A program made the translations under genes and the position numbers. From positions 1 through 53,876 of the forward strand of contig NZ_VIRS01000044.1 in the NCBI RefSeq assembly GCF_006912135.1: a DNA stretch of 53,876 bases, written 5' to 3'. The stretch comes from Cryptosporangium phraense (lineage in GTDB: Bacteria > Actinomycetota > Actinomycetes > Mycobacteriales > Cryptosporangiaceae). The notes under the pieces were generated by a model, which had not been told where the DNA came from, made no database searches, and was given only the letters and a program-made list of their open reading frames with translations. Positions 32,000-40,064 of this stretch are shown piece by piece (position 1 is the stretch's first letter; every line of letters starts with the position of its first letter).

Positions 32000-32497
32000 T
32001 CAGCCTGGCCAGCCAGTCTGTGAGAGCACCAGCTCGTGGACCTGAGCGAACAGCGCGTTCGCCTGGCCCCGGGCGTCGGGGATGATCGCCTCCGGCTCGC
32101 TCAGGTCGGCCTCGGTCCGCCAGACGAACGGATGCGCGGTCTCGTCCGGCCGGCCCGAGTGGGCCAGCGCCACGTACTGATGGTCGACGTGAACGTGGTC
32201 CTCGCCGGTGTGCGCGTCCGGGCCGACCGGGATCTCGACGGTCCACCAGGGCGGCGACACGGCCCGGTAGGGGTAGCCGTCGGGCAGGCGCGGGTGCGGG
32301 GGCGGCAGCAGCGTCGCGGTGAGCCCGGTCTCCTCGGTGACCTCGCGGAGCGCCCCCTCGGCGGCGGTCTCGTCCGGCTCGATGTGACCGCCCGGCGGGA
32401 TCCAGACGCCGAGCCGGGGATGGAACACCAGCCCGAGGCAGTACCGCCCCTCGACCAGCCCGAACACGAAGACGGTGGCGGTCGGCTCCTTGATCAC
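32000..32497 (-). CDS. NUDIX hydrolase
   Basis: A 165-aa nucleotide-diphosphate-linked substrate hydrolase. Seen: a complete Nudix box GX5EX7REUXEEXGU at about residues 37-59 (GHIEPDE then REVTEETGL), and a VWIPPGG lead-in. Starts at a GTG (32497) 19 nt after the epimerase stop. The substrate cannot be told from the box; the extra C-terminal half (HVHVDHQYVAL) is common in actinobacterial NUDIX proteins annotated as housecleaning enzymes. Confidence 0.9.
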   Translation of the reverse strand: MIKEPTATVFVFGLVEGRYCLGLVFHPRLGVWIPPGGHIEPDETAAEGALREVTEETGLTATLLPPPHPRLPDGYPYRAVSPPWWTVEIPVGPDAHTGEDHVHVDHQYVALAHSGRPDETAHPFVWRTEADLSEPEAIIPDARGQANALFAQVHELVLSQTGWPG

Positions 32498-32516
32498 GCC
32501 GCGAACGGTACCGCGT

Positions 32517-33431
32517 CTAGCGGGGGTGCCCGGCGCGCAGCCAGGCCACGTAGTCCGCGACCGCGGCGGGCAGGTCGAACGCGGGCCGGAACCCGGTGTC
32601 GGCCCGCAGCCGGGTCGGGTCGAGGTACGGGTCGCCGGGCACCGCGCGCTCGCTCCGGCCCGGGCTCAGCGCGACCTCGGCTCCGGGCACGGCCGACCGC
32701 AGGGCGTCCGCGAACCGCGCGTTGGTGACCGCGGCTCCGCCGCCGATGTTGTAGACCGCGTGCGGAAGGCGCTCCGCCGTCGCTACCGCCGCGATCGCCC
32801 GTCCGCAGTCCGGCGCGTAGATCAGGTCGACCGCGTCGTCCGCCTGAACGACCGGTGGATCCATCCCGCGGACAGCCGCGTGGACGAGGGCCGGGGCCGC
32901 GATGAACGGCGAGGCCGGTCGGCCTCCCGGCCCCCAGGCCGCGCCGATCCGGACGTGCACCACCTCGGTGGCGCCGGCCGCCGCGACCGGCAGCAGCACC
33001 TCCACGGCTTTCTTGGACGCCGGAATGCCCCCCGCCGACGCGACGGGCAACGGCGAATCCTCGCGCCAGACCGGGCCGGGAACGCCGCCGTAGACCCCGA
33101 TCGTGCTCGCGACCGTGACCCGGGGCACGCCCCAGGCGACCGCCGCCGCGACCACGTTCAGCCCGGCCGTGACGTTGGCCCGCAGCTCGTCGACGACCGG
33201 CACCGAGCCGGGCCGGACACCGGCCAGATGGACGATCCCGGTGACCGGATAGCGGCCGCCGAGAGCGAGTAACGCCCCGAGGTCGGTGCAGTCCAGCGGC
33301 TCGACGACGAGCCGGCCGGTGCGCCCGGCCGGCGCCGAGCGGCCGACCGCGAGGCACTCCTCGCCCAGGTCGAGCAACGCCCGCGCGGTGTGCGTTCCGA
33401 GGAAGCCGAGACCTCCGGTGACCAGGATCAT
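32517..33431 (-). CDS. NAD-dependent epimerase/dehydratase-family protein (extended SDR)
   Basis: A 304-aa Rossmann protein. Seen: TGGLGFLG (residues 5-12) for NAD(P) binding, ASTIGVYGG (about 108-116), and a C-terminal PTRLRADTGFRPAFDLPAAVADYVAW segment typical of sugar-nucleotide epimerases. The catalytic YxxxK motif reads IPASK (Ile136, Lys140), so the Tyr is absent. ATG at 33431 is chosen because GGAGGAG lies 5 nt upstream; a GTG six nt earlier would leave no spacing. Divergent from a MarR gene across a shared 30-bp operator-like palindrome, so MarR control is likely. Confidence 0.88.
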   Translation of the reverse strand: MILVTGGLGFLGTHTARALLDLGEECLAVGRSAPAGRTGRLVVEPLDCTDLGALLALGGRYPVTGIVHLAGVRPGSVPVVDELRANVTAGLNVVAAAVAWGVPRVTVASTIGVYGGVPGPVWREDSPLPVASAGGIPASKKAVEVLLPVAAAGATEVVHVRIGAAWGPGGRPASPFIAAPALVHAAVRGMDPPVVQADDAVDLIYAPDCGRAIAAVATAERLPHAVYNIGGGAAVTNARFADALRSAVPGAEVALSPGRSERAVPGDPYLDPTRLRADTGFRPAFDLPAAVADYVAWLRAGHPR

Positions 33432-33448
33432 GCCCACTCCTCCGGTAT

Positions 33449-33478
33449 CATTAGCTGGCTAACGTTAGCTAGCTAATG
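33449..33478. promoter_or_regulatory. 30-bp near-perfect palindrome, candidate MarR operator
   Basis: Two 12-bp palindromes, TTAGCTGGCTAA (33451-33462) and the perfect TTAGCTAGCTAA (33465-33476), form a larger palindrome centred on AACGTT with only two mismatching positions (one base pair). It is AT-rich, sits between the divergent epimerase and MarR starts, and overlaps the expected -35 region of marR. Autoregulation by the adjacent MarR protein is inferred. Confidence 0.85.
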
Positions 33479-33504
33479 ACCTCGGCGGCAATAGGGTTCG
33501 ACGC

Positions 33505-33921
33505 ATGACCGATCTGCTCCGGCTGTTCACGCGAGCGCACAAGCTCCTGCAGGCCGCCTCCGACGAGGCGATGAGCGCGCACGGCGTCCGGGTGGGGCAG
33601 AACCTGGTGCTGGAGGTGCTCTGGGCCGACGACGGCCTGACTCCCGGCGACCTCGCGACCCGGCTGCGGGTGAGCACGCCGACCGTGGTGAACGCGGCGA
33701 CCCGCATGGAGGCGGCCGGCCTGATCACCCGCCGCCGCGACGACGCCGACGCCCGCCTGGTCCGGCTCTACCTGACCGACGCCGGACGGAACGCCGAGGA
33801 GCCGGTGAGAGCGGCCCGGAAGGCGCTGGCCGAGAAGGTCACCGCCGAGTTCACCGCCGAGGAGCGGGCCGCGACCGAGTCGGCCCTGATCAAGATCATC
33901 GGAGCCCTCGAGAGGCCCTGA
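33505..33921 (+). CDS. MarR-family transcriptional regulator
   Basis: A 138-aa winged-helix repressor. Seen: LLRLFTRAHKLLQAASDEAMSAHGVRVGQN as the dimer helix, GLTPGDLATRLRVSTPTVVNAATRMEAAGLITRRRDDADARLVRLYLTDAGR as HTH and wing, and a C-terminal helix with ERAATESALIKIIGALE. TAGGGT (33492-33497) ends 7 nt before the ATG, suggesting a leaderless message. Divergent from the epimerase-NUDIX unit, which it probably represses together with itself through the 33449-33478 palindrome. Confidence 0.93.
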   Translation: MTDLLRLFTRAHKLLQAASDEAMSAHGVRVGQNLVLEVLWADDGLTPGDLATRLRVSTPTVVNAATRMEAAGLITRRRDDADARLVRLYLTDAGRNAEEPVRAARKALAEKVTAEFTAEERAATESALIKIIGALERP

Positions 33922-33922
33922 A

Positions 33923-33954
33923 CGGTAGACGCCTAATCGCGTTGGCGCCTACCG
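33923..33954 (+). terminator. Candidate terminator of marR
   Basis: CGGTAGACGCC (33923-33933) pairs with GGCGCCTACCG (33944-33954), an 11-bp stem with one mismatch and a 10-nt loop, starting 2 nt after the marR stop. No T-run follows. Confidence 0.5.
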
Positions 33955-34133
33955 AACAGGCCGGCCCCCCCGGTCCGGAACACCACACCGTCCCCCTCAG
34001 CACGGATCCGCGGCCCCTGCGGATGTCCACCCGTGCCCTCGTGGTGGTGCGGTTCGACCGTACGGTGACGCGGGCCACGCCGGAACCGTCTCGGTCCCGG
34101 GATTTTTGCTGGTCGGCCCCTTGGGGGCGGGCA

Positions 34134-34319
34134 CTAAGGAGTGTCCGATGCAGACCCTCCCGTGCTGCCGGACGTCCCGCCGGCCCGCAGGTGCTGCTCG
34201 AGCACCCCGACCAGCTCGACGATTCCCTCGAACCGAGCCTCGGTGAGGGTGCCCGGACGTGCAACGCTGCCCTCGAGCCGACCCTGTGCGCTCTGGCTCA
34301 GCTCAATAATGAGACGCAT
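34134..34319 (-). CDS. Small conserved-looking actinobacterial hypothetical protein
   Basis: A 61-aa protein when started at ATG 34319 (MRLIIELSQSAQGRLEGSV). The pattern of a short strand, GRLEG turn, then ARFEGIVELVGVLEQHL resembles small actinobacterial proteins with an F-x-G-x-x-E-L-x-x-x-L-E ending; this is recollection of a pattern, not a search. A GTG at 34388 would extend it by 23 residues; GGGGGGCGGA precedes the ATG. It lies downstream of the LuxR/LAL gene on the same strand, separated by a hairpin. The function is unknown. Confidence 0.5.
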   Translation of the reverse strand: MRLIIELSQSAQGRLEGSVARPGTLTEARFEGIVELVGVLEQHLRAGGTSGSTGGSASDTP

Positions 34320-34408
34320 TCCGCCCCCCGTCAGTGCCACTGCCGAGTCAGCGTAGAAATGTCCGCCTCGGTTGTCTTCCGGGATCACCCCTGGGAATCC
34401 GGCCCGGT

Positions 34409-34452
34409 ACCCCTTGGTCGAGCCCGGGGCCCGGCGGCCCGGCCCAAGGGGT
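34409..34452 (-). terminator. Candidate terminator of the LuxR/LAL gene
   Basis: ACCCCTTGG (34409-34417) pairs perfectly with CCAAGGGGT (34444-34452); the 26-nt interior is itself GC-rich and can pair (GGGCC with GGCCC). It starts at the last base of the LuxR stop codon. No T-run. Confidence 0.5.
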
Positions 34453-37214
34453 CAGCTCGACGAGCGGCTGGCGAGATGGCGCAGCTCGATCCGGTCACCC
34501 ACGCCGAGCTTGCGATAGATGCTCGTCAGGTGCCCCTCGACCGTTTTGACGCTCAGCGAGAGCTCGGTCGCGATCTCCTTGTTGGTGCGGTTGCGTCCGA
34601 TCAGCTTGGCGATGCTCAGCTCGGTCGCGGTCAGCCCGGCGAACACGGCTTCCGGGGTCTCGATCGACAGGCCCAGGGTGCGGGCGGCGTCCACCGCCTG
34701 CTCGGCGTAGGCCGTCGCCCCGAGGGCGCGGGCCTGGAGCAGCGCGGTGCGTAACGCGGCCGCCGCGGGCGCGCGGCGCTCCAGCGTCGCCAGGATCTGA
34801 CCGGTCAGCAGGTTGATCCGGGCCCCCTCGAGCGGGAGCCCGATCTCGGTGGCCAGCCCGAGCGCGTCGCCGGCGTGCCGCAGCGCGTCCTTCAGGCGGT
34901 TCTCGGCCAGCGCGATCTGGGCCTCGACCCGGGCGATGCTCAGCTGGACCGACCGGCGATCGGGCCGGGCCAGCCCGGCCCGGAACGCGGCCAGCGACGC
35001 CCGGGCCTCGGCCGGACGCCCGAGCTGGGCCAGCGCGTCGGCGCGCAGCGGCCCGAACAGGTGCGTGCCGGGCTCCTGCGAGTCGTAGTGCTGCTCGATG
35101 TCGGACGCGGCCGCGAGCAGCGCCGAGGCGTCTCCTTTGGCCTGGGCGATGGCGGCCAGGCCGCCGGCCGCGTAGGCCAGGCCGGAGCCCGCCCCGATCA
35201 GACCGGCCCAGTGCGCCGCCGCCCGCACGTGCCCGTCGGCCGCCGCCCACTCCCCCCGAGCCGCCCGGGGGTAGCAGGCCAGCGCGTGCAGGATCGCGTA
35301 CTCCCAGACCCGTAGGTTCTCCTCGGCGTCCCCGAGCGACAGCTCGGCGTGCAGCACCGAGTCGGCGAGCTCGCCGCGCCGGTACTCGACCTCGGACAGG
35401 AACCCGAGGGCCTGCCCGATGCGCAGCGCCTCCCCGGCGGTGGCCCTGGCGACCGCCTGGCGCAGGTCGCGGTCGGCCTCGGCGAGCCGGTCGGTCCAGA
35501 GCGCGATCATCCCGCGGGCGCAGAGCGCGTCGAGCGCGCCGGCCGCGCCGGGGGTGTCGGCGTCGGTGAGCGCGGCGGCGGCGTCCTCGGCCTGGCCGGA
35601 GAGGGCCAGCCCGATCGCCCGCGCGAACCGGGTGTACGCGGCGACCCAGGGCTCGGTCCAGGGCGCCTCGATCGCCTCGATGCCGTACTCGGCCATCTCG
35701 GCGTAGTTCAGCGTGAGGATGCCGATGATCGCGAGCTGCGCGGCCACCCGGGGGCGCAGGTCGGCGGGGTGATCGGGGGAATCCCCGGCCCGGAGGGCGG
35801 TGAGCGACCTCCGGAGCAGCTCCGACGCCTCCGGGATCCGGCCGCCGAGCAGCAGCTGGTATCCCTCGACGTAGTCGGTCCACGGCCCTTCGCCGGTGGC
35901 CGCGACGTCGCTCTCGTAGTCTTTCGCGCCGGCCGCGTCGCCCGCGACCAGCAGCGCCTCGACCGTGGTCAGCACCCGGGCGGCGCGGGCCGGGCCACGC
36001 GGGGTGAGCTCCAGCGCGTGCCGGTACATGGCCGCGGCCGCGCTCAGGTCGCCCGACCGCCAGCGCTCGCGGGCGGCCTGCTCGGCCTCGTCGGCGAGCT
36101 CGGCGTCGATGCCCCCGGCGGCCGCGGTGAGCCGGTGGGCGAGCGCGTCCGGGCCGCCGAGCAGCGCGGCCCGGCGGTGCAGCTCCTGCCGCTGGGCGAG
36201 CGCCCGGTCGTGGTAGAGCGACGACCGGGTCAGCCGGTCGGCGAACTCGAACTCGCGGCCACCGGCACCCGGCACCTCGACGATCAGCCCGGCGGCCAGC
36301 GCCTCGGTGGTCGCGCCGGTCAGCGCGGCCCCGTCGAGCGACGCGACCGCGGCCGCGTCCGACAGCCGGAACCGCTCGCCGAGGACGGCGGCCGCCGACA
36401 CCAGGTCGCGGGTCGCCGCCCGGCAGGTGGCCAGGTGGGACGCGATCGTGCCGGCGATCGAGTACGGCGCGGGCAGCGGGCTCGAGTCCGCGGCCAGCGT
36501 CCGCATGGAGAGCTGCGGGAGGAGGTGACGGACGTGCAGCGGGTTGCCGTCGGTGAGCTCCCAGAGCCGCGCGGCGGCGGCGGGCGAGAGCCCGGGCCGG
36601 CCGTGGACCGCGGCGAGCTGCATCAGCTCGTCCGGGACCAGGCCCTCGATCTCGAGGGCGACCCCGCGGTCGGACTCGATCATCCGGCGCCAGCCGTCGG
36701 GCAGGCCGGGGTTGGGCTGACCGTCGGGGATGCGCCGGACGGCGCCCGGCGGATGGTGGACGACGACGACCATCACCGGGGCCGAGTGCAACCGGCGGGC
36801 CGCGTAGCGGATCGCCTCGATCGACGCCCGGTCAGCCCAGTGGGCGTCGTCGACGACGAGCACCAGCGGAGCCGCCCGGGACAGGTCACCGGCCAGCGCG
36901 TCGCCGATGAACACCGGGTTCGCGTGCGGGTCGACCGAGCGGATCGACTCCGCGGTCGCGGACCCCGGTAACCGGCCGACGGTCAGCCGCAGGATCTCCC
37001 ACTGCAGGTCGACCTCGTTCTCGTCGGCCGCCAGCCACAGCGTGGTGACGCCGGACAGGCCGTTGAGGAACTCCTCGACGAGACGGGTCTTTCCGGTGCC
37101 CGGCGCGCCGGTGACGCCGACGATCCGCGGATCGCCGCCGGCCGTCGCGGCCCAGGCGTCGGAGAGCAGCGCCAACTCCGGACCTCGTCCGACGAAGGAG
37201 CGGCTCAAGTCCAT
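34452..37214 (-). CDS. LuxR-family (LAL/MalT-like) ATP-binding transcriptional regulator
   Basis: A 920-aa regulator, the second of this class in the window. Seen: SFVGRGPELALLSDAW, Walker A GAPGTGKTRLVEEF (about residue 36), Walker B LVLVVDDAHWADRAS, a long alpha-helical TPR-like region and a C-terminal LuxR HTH (LTATELSIAKLIGRNRTNKE, LSVKTVEGHLTSIYRKLGVGDR). The ATG at 37214 gives MDLSRSFVGR, the usual LAL beginning. No target is obvious; the two small membrane-protein genes upstream (37258-38023) are on the same strand 43 nt away. Confidence 0.92.
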   Translation of the reverse strand: MDLSRSFVGRGPELALLSDAWAATAGGDPRIVGVTGAPGTGKTRLVEEFLNGLSGVTTLWLAADENEVDLQWEILRLTVGRLPGSATAESIRSVDPHANPVFIGDALAGDLSRAAPLVLVVDDAHWADRASIEAIRYAARRLHSAPVMVVVVHHPPGAVRRIPDGQPNPGLPDGWRRMIESDRGVALEIEGLVPDELMQLAAVHGRPGLSPAAAARLWELTDGNPLHVRHLLPQLSMRTLAADSSPLPAPYSIAGTIASHLATCRAATRDLVSAAAVLGERFRLSDAAAVASLDGAALTGATTEALAAGLIVEVPGAGGREFEFADRLTRSSLYHDRALAQRQELHRRAALLGGPDALAHRLTAAAGGIDAELADEAEQAARERWRSGDLSAAAAMYRHALELTPRGPARAARVLTTVEALLVAGDAAGAKDYESDVAATGEGPWTDYVEGYQLLLGGRIPEASELLRRSLTALRAGDSPDHPADLRPRVAAQLAIIGILTLNYAEMAEYGIEAIEAPWTEPWVAAYTRFARAIGLALSGQAEDAAAALTDADTPGAAGALDALCARGMIALWTDRLAEADRDLRQAVARATAGEALRIGQALGFLSEVEYRRGELADSVLHAELSLGDAEENLRVWEYAILHALACYPRAARGEWAAADGHVRAAAHWAGLIGAGSGLAYAAGGLAAIAQAKGDASALLAAASDIEQHYDSQEPGTHLFGPLRADALAQLGRPAEARASLAAFRAGLARPDRRSVQLSIARVEAQIALAENRLKDALRHAGDALGLATEIGLPLEGARINLLTGQILATLERRAPAAAALRTALLQARALGATAYAEQAVDAARTLGLSIETPEAVFAGLTATELSIAKLIGRNRTNKEIATELSLSVKTVEGHLTSIYRKLGVGDRIELRHLASRSSS

Positions 37215-37257
37215 CGTGCTCCCCGGGCCGTTGCAGACAGTGCAGAGGACAGTGCAG

Positions 37258-37674
37258 TCAGGATAGGGGACGTTCCGACGACGGGCGGGTGCGCCGCAAC
37301 CAGAGCAGCCCGAGGATCGGCAAAATCAGCGGGACGAACCCGTAGCCGCTGCCGAATCCCGACCAGACCGCCGCGTCCGGGAAGTCGTCGGGCACCAGCA
37401 GGCTCGCCGTCCCGACCGCGAGGACGCCGAGCAGCTCCACCGAGCAGCACCCGACCGCGACCCGCCACCACCGGACGCCGTCCCGGGCCAGCGCCACGGT
37501 GGCCACGATGTAGACGATCCCGGCGAACGCCGAGAGCAGATAGGCCAGCGGGGCCTCGGAGAACTTCGTCGCGATCTGGACGCCGGCCCGGGCCGTGGCG
37601 GCCAGCGCGAACACCGCGTACACGGCGATCAGGATCCGGCCGGGGCCGTGCGCGGTCCCGGTGGCCTCAGGCAT
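37258..37674 (-). CDS. Small four-helix membrane protein
   Basis: A 138-aa protein with four predicted helices (about residues 12-30, 44-62, 68-92 and 108-125). No family recognised. Seen: GRILIAVYAVFALAATARA at the N-terminus and FGSGYGFVPLILPILGLLWLRR near the end, a tail seen in actinobacterial proteins of unknown function. Its start overlaps the end of the upstream membrane-protein gene by 8 nt, so they form an operon, possibly running into the LuxR gene. Confidence 0.78.
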   Translation of the reverse strand: MPEATGTAHGPGRILIAVYAVFALAATARAGVQIATKFSEAPLAYLLSAFAGIVYIVATVALARDGVRWWRVAVGCCSVELLGVLAVGTASLLVPDDFPDAAVWSGFGSGYGFVPLILPILGLLWLRRTRPSSERPLS

Positions 37675-38023
37675 CCCACACCTGGTTCATCCGCAGGACG
37701 AGGACCGGGATCACCAGACAGGCGACGCCGACCACGCCGCTGGCCGATCGGTTCTTCTCCGACCAGGCCCAGAACCAGCCGACCGGGAGGATCACCAGCG
37801 AAGCGGCGAGGTAGCCGATGAACGTGGCGAGCTCGTCCGGCGTCCGGTCGGTGGCCAGCTTCACGACCGCGACGATCACCTGGACGACCAGCAGCGCCTC
37901 GAGCCCGGCGACGCCGATCAGCAGCGGCCGGTGCGGCGCCTTCCCGCGGAGCAGCTCGACGCCCGCCCACAGCGCCAGCACCAGCGCGACGACCGTCACC
38001 GCGGTCGCCAGCCCGTCGACCAC
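37667..38023 (-). CDS. Small four-helix membrane protein
   Basis: A 118-aa protein with four predicted helices and short loops (MVDGLATAVTVVALVLALWAGVELL; PLLIGVAGLEALLVVQVIVAVVKL; FIGYLAASLVILPVGWFWAWSE; SGVVGVACLVIPVLVLR). Function unknown. The two proteins encoded by the overlapping genes may form a complex. Confidence 0.8.
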   Translation of the reverse strand: MVDGLATAVTVVALVLALWAGVELLRGKAPHRPLLIGVAGLEALLVVQVIVAVVKLATDRTPDELATFIGYLAASLVILPVGWFWAWSEKNRSASGVVGVACLVIPVLVLRMNQVWDA

Positions 38024-38033
38024 TCTTCCCTCC

Positions 38034-38054
38034 TCAGCCCGTCATTCGGGCTGA
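38034..38054 (-). terminator. Terminator hairpin after the FAD-binding gene
   Basis: TCAGCCCG (38034-38041), loop TCATT, CGGGCTGA (38047-38054): a perfect 8-bp stem downstream of the stop at 38080 and just before the next same-strand gene. Confidence 0.6.
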
Positions 38055-38079
38055 ACCTACTACGAAGCGTCGACGGTTC

Positions 38080-38979
38080 TCAGGCCGGTACGGCAGCGGG
38101 TACCGCGCCGAGCACGACGTCGAGCGCCGGAGCCGTGACCCCGGTCAGCCGGCCGAACGCGAACCGCCGCGGATGGGCCCGGCCGTGCCGGTCGAGCAGC
38201 GCGCCGGTGCCGCTCCAGCCGGCCAGCTCACCCCGCTCGGCCAGCGTGCGCAGCAGCGGGTCGGCGCTGGCCCGGAGCGGGCCGTCGGCGGTGTCGGGCT
38301 CGATCAGCGTCCGCGAGGCGACCGGGCCGAGGACGAACGCGGCCCGGGCCGCGTCCGGGCGGACGGGCTCGCCGGCCGGGTGCGGGATCGCGACGCCGGC
38401 CCGGATCAGCGCGGCCCGCCGTTCGGCCCAGGCCGGGCCCAGCGAAAGAGTCCACTCCGGACGGCCCGATGGGAGCAGGTGGATGCGCGGCTCGCCGCCG
38501 CTGGGGCGGTACTCGCCGTACGAGTAGTGGCCCCCGCGCCCGAGCGTCAGCGGGGCGATCAGGTCCCCGGTGAGCGCGCCGGCGTCCCGCAGCAGGACGT
38601 CGACCCCGGCTGGGACGTCGGTGAGGTCGATCGCGTCACCCTCGCGCGGACGGCGGTAGCGGAGTCCGTGCCAGTCGGCGAAGTCGGCCCGGGCCCACTG
38701 CTCGGGCGTCGGCCGGGTGCCGGGCCGGCCCTGGGCGAGCAGCACGACGTCGGCGTCGAGCGGGCACCCGGACGCCAGCGCCACCGACTGCGGACCGTCC
38801 GGCCCCCCGGCTGTGTCGACGAGGTCGACCGCCGTGGTGCGGTGCACCCGGACGGCGTCCGGCAACGGCCCCGGACGAGGATCGACGACGTCGATCTGCA
38901 GGGGTGACCCGGACGCGGTCAGCCGCTCGAGCAGGTCGGTTCCGCGGGAGCCCGCGCCGACCAGAACCACCCGGTGCAT
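38080..38979 (-). CDS. FAD/NAD(P)-binding protein
   Basis: A 299-aa protein of the FAD-NAD(P)-binding group (HI0933/CzcO-like Rossmann type). Seen: HRVVLVGAGSRGTDLLERL with GAGSRG as the dinucleotide loop, VDVVDPRPGP for the second strand, DVVLLAQGRPGTRPT and a central HYSYGEYRP. It is shorter than the full enzymes (often above 500 aa), so substrate-domain parts may be reduced. ATG at 38979 has AAGGAG seven nt upstream; a frame extension to 39018 lacks support. Divergent from the luciferase-like monooxygenase, which may use the same flavin chemistry or pathway (inferred). Confidence 0.8.
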   Translation of the reverse strand: MHRVVLVGAGSRGTDLLERLTASGSPLQIDVVDPRPGPLPDAVRVHRTTAVDLVDTAGGPDGPQSVALASGCPLDADVVLLAQGRPGTRPTPEQWARADFADWHGLRYRRPREGDAIDLTDVPAGVDVLLRDAGALTGDLIAPLTLGRGGHYSYGEYRPSGGEPRIHLLPSGRPEWTLSLGPAWAERRAALIRAGVAIPHPAGEPVRPDAARAAFVLGPVASRTLIEPDTADGPLRASADPLLRTLAERGELAGWSGTGALLDRHGRAHPRRFAFGRLTGVTAPALDVVLGAVPAAVPA

Positions 38980-39024
38980 GTGCCTGCTCCTTCGCCGTTC
39001 CGGTAAGGGTGGCACCACGATACG

Positions 39025-39056
39025 TTATTCCTATTGAACCGATAGGAATAATCGGT
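39025..39056. promoter_or_regulatory. Overlapping palindromes in the divergent spacer
   Basis: TTATTCCTAT (39025-39034) and ATAGGAATAA (39042-39051) form a perfect 10-bp inverted repeat with a 7-nt loop; ACCGAT (39038-39043) and ATCGGT (39051-39056) form a second one with the same 7-nt spacing. The AT-rich block overlaps a plausible plus-strand promoter TTGAAC-N18-TATCCT (39034-39063). It looks like an operator for an unlinked regulator of the flavin oxidoreductase and/or the FAD gene. Confidence 0.6.
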
Positions 39057-39069
39057 CTATCCTGGGCAT

Positions 39070-39129
39070 GTGAGTTCTCCCAGGTTCCGATGTCGCCGGT
39101 CGGCACTGACCGCTCCCGTACCCCTTTAG
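39070..39129 (+). CDS. Possible leader peptide ORF upstream of the flavin oxidoreductase
   Basis: A 19-codon frame starting GTG and ending TAG, MSSPRFRCRRSALTAPVPL, whose GTG falls about where a transcript from the TTGAAC/TATCCT promoter would begin. Small Arg/Cys-containing leaders are known upstream of sulfur-metabolism and flavin-oxidoreductase genes in actinomycetes, but this one does not match a family I recognise. It could be chance. Confidence 0.2.
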   Translation: MSSPRFRCRRSALTAPVPL

Positions 39130-39175
39130 AGACGCCGTAGACCCGCGCCGGGTTGCGGCGGAGAAGGAAATTCTC

Positions 39176-39961
39176 ATGCCCGCACCACTGAAGCTCGGCG
39201 TGCGCCTGCCGGTCGGCCGCACCGGCCGCCCTCAGCTCACTCCGTCCGTCCACCGCGACGCCGCGGTCGCGCAGGCCCGGCGGCTGACCGCGCTCGCCGA
39301 CATCCTGGGGTTCGACTACGTGTTCAGCGGCGGCGACGCCGGCCTGTCCAGCGAGACGACGCTCGCGCTGCTCGGCGCGGCCCGGCGGCTCACGGTCGTC
39401 GCCCCGATCTCGGTCACCGCCTGGCACCCGGCGCTGCTGGCCCGGTTCGGGGCGGTGGCGGCCCGGCTCTCCGGCGGCCGGTTCGCCGTCGACCTGCGCA
39501 GCAGCCCGCACCCCGACGACCACCGGGTCGAGGAGTTCGCGCGGATCGTCCGGGAGCTCTGGGCCGGGAACGTCGTCGACGCCACCGGGCGGCACTTCAC
39601 GGCCCGCGGGCTGCGGCCGAGCGTCCGGCCCGAGGTACCGCCGGAGATCGTCGTCTCCGGCGGCTGGCGGGCCGCCCAGCCGCTCGCCGCCCGCAGCGGC
39701 GACTGGTTCCTGCCCCGCGAGCTCGACGCCGAGGAGCAGGTCACCGCTCTTGCGTCGACCGGCCGACGGGTGGGGCTGGCCACCGAGTTGCACGTCGAGC
39801 GGCTGGACGCCGAGAGCCTGGCCGAGACGCTGACCGGCTACTCGCGGGCCGGCGTCGGGCTGGTCGTGCTCGACCTGCCCGACCCGGAGGCCGGCCTGCC
39901 GTTCGTCGCCCGCGAAGTCGTCCCGCTCGTGCGGGGAGTGCGTGGCGCGGTCGCCGTCTGA
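39176..39961 (+). CDS. LLM-class flavin-dependent oxidoreductase
   Basis: A 261-aa luciferase-like monooxygenase domain protein. Seen: LKLGVRLPVGRTGRP at the start, ADILGFDYVFSGGDAGLSS, RRLTVVAPISVTAWHPALLARFGAVAARLSGGRF (the conserved FMN/F420 barrel region ending in SGGRF), and FARIVRELWAGNVVDATGRHF. ATG at 39176 has AAGGA upstream. At 261 aa it is shorter than typical LLM proteins (300-350 aa); the C-terminal helix region appears compact. The substrate and FMN versus F420 use cannot be told. Confidence 0.88.
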   Translation: MPAPLKLGVRLPVGRTGRPQLTPSVHRDAAVAQARRLTALADILGFDYVFSGGDAGLSSETTLALLGAARRLTVVAPISVTAWHPALLARFGAVAARLSGGRFAVDLRSSPHPDDHRVEEFARIVRELWAGNVVDATGRHFTARGLRPSVRPEVPPEIVVSGGWRAAQPLAARSGDWFLPRELDAEEQVTALASTGRRVGLATELHVERLDAESLAETLTGYSRAGVGLVVLDLPDPEAGLPFVAREVVPLVRGVRGAVAV

Positions 39962-40064
39962 TGTGGATGCGACGAGGGAACACGCCGGAGGCGCGCATCA
40001 ACTCCCGTGTCGCGGGGTAACGACCCCAGCGACGCGGTCAACGGGCCGCAGCCGAGGAGGCACC

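Noticed and set aside
34116-34128. Short hairpin GCCCC-TTG-GGGGC as a terminator
   Set aside because: Five-bp stem and A-rich rather than T-rich sequence in the direction needed; not distinguishable from background.
33942-34754. Plus-strand frame of 270 codons after marR
   Set aside because: No similarity or ribosome binding site; overlaps the LuxR HTH coding end and the small gene in antisense.
35349-36971. Plus-strand frame of 540 codons across the LuxR/LAL gene
   Set aside because: Antisense of a gene with Walker and HTH motifs; Arg/Gly/Gln repetitive, no plausible start.
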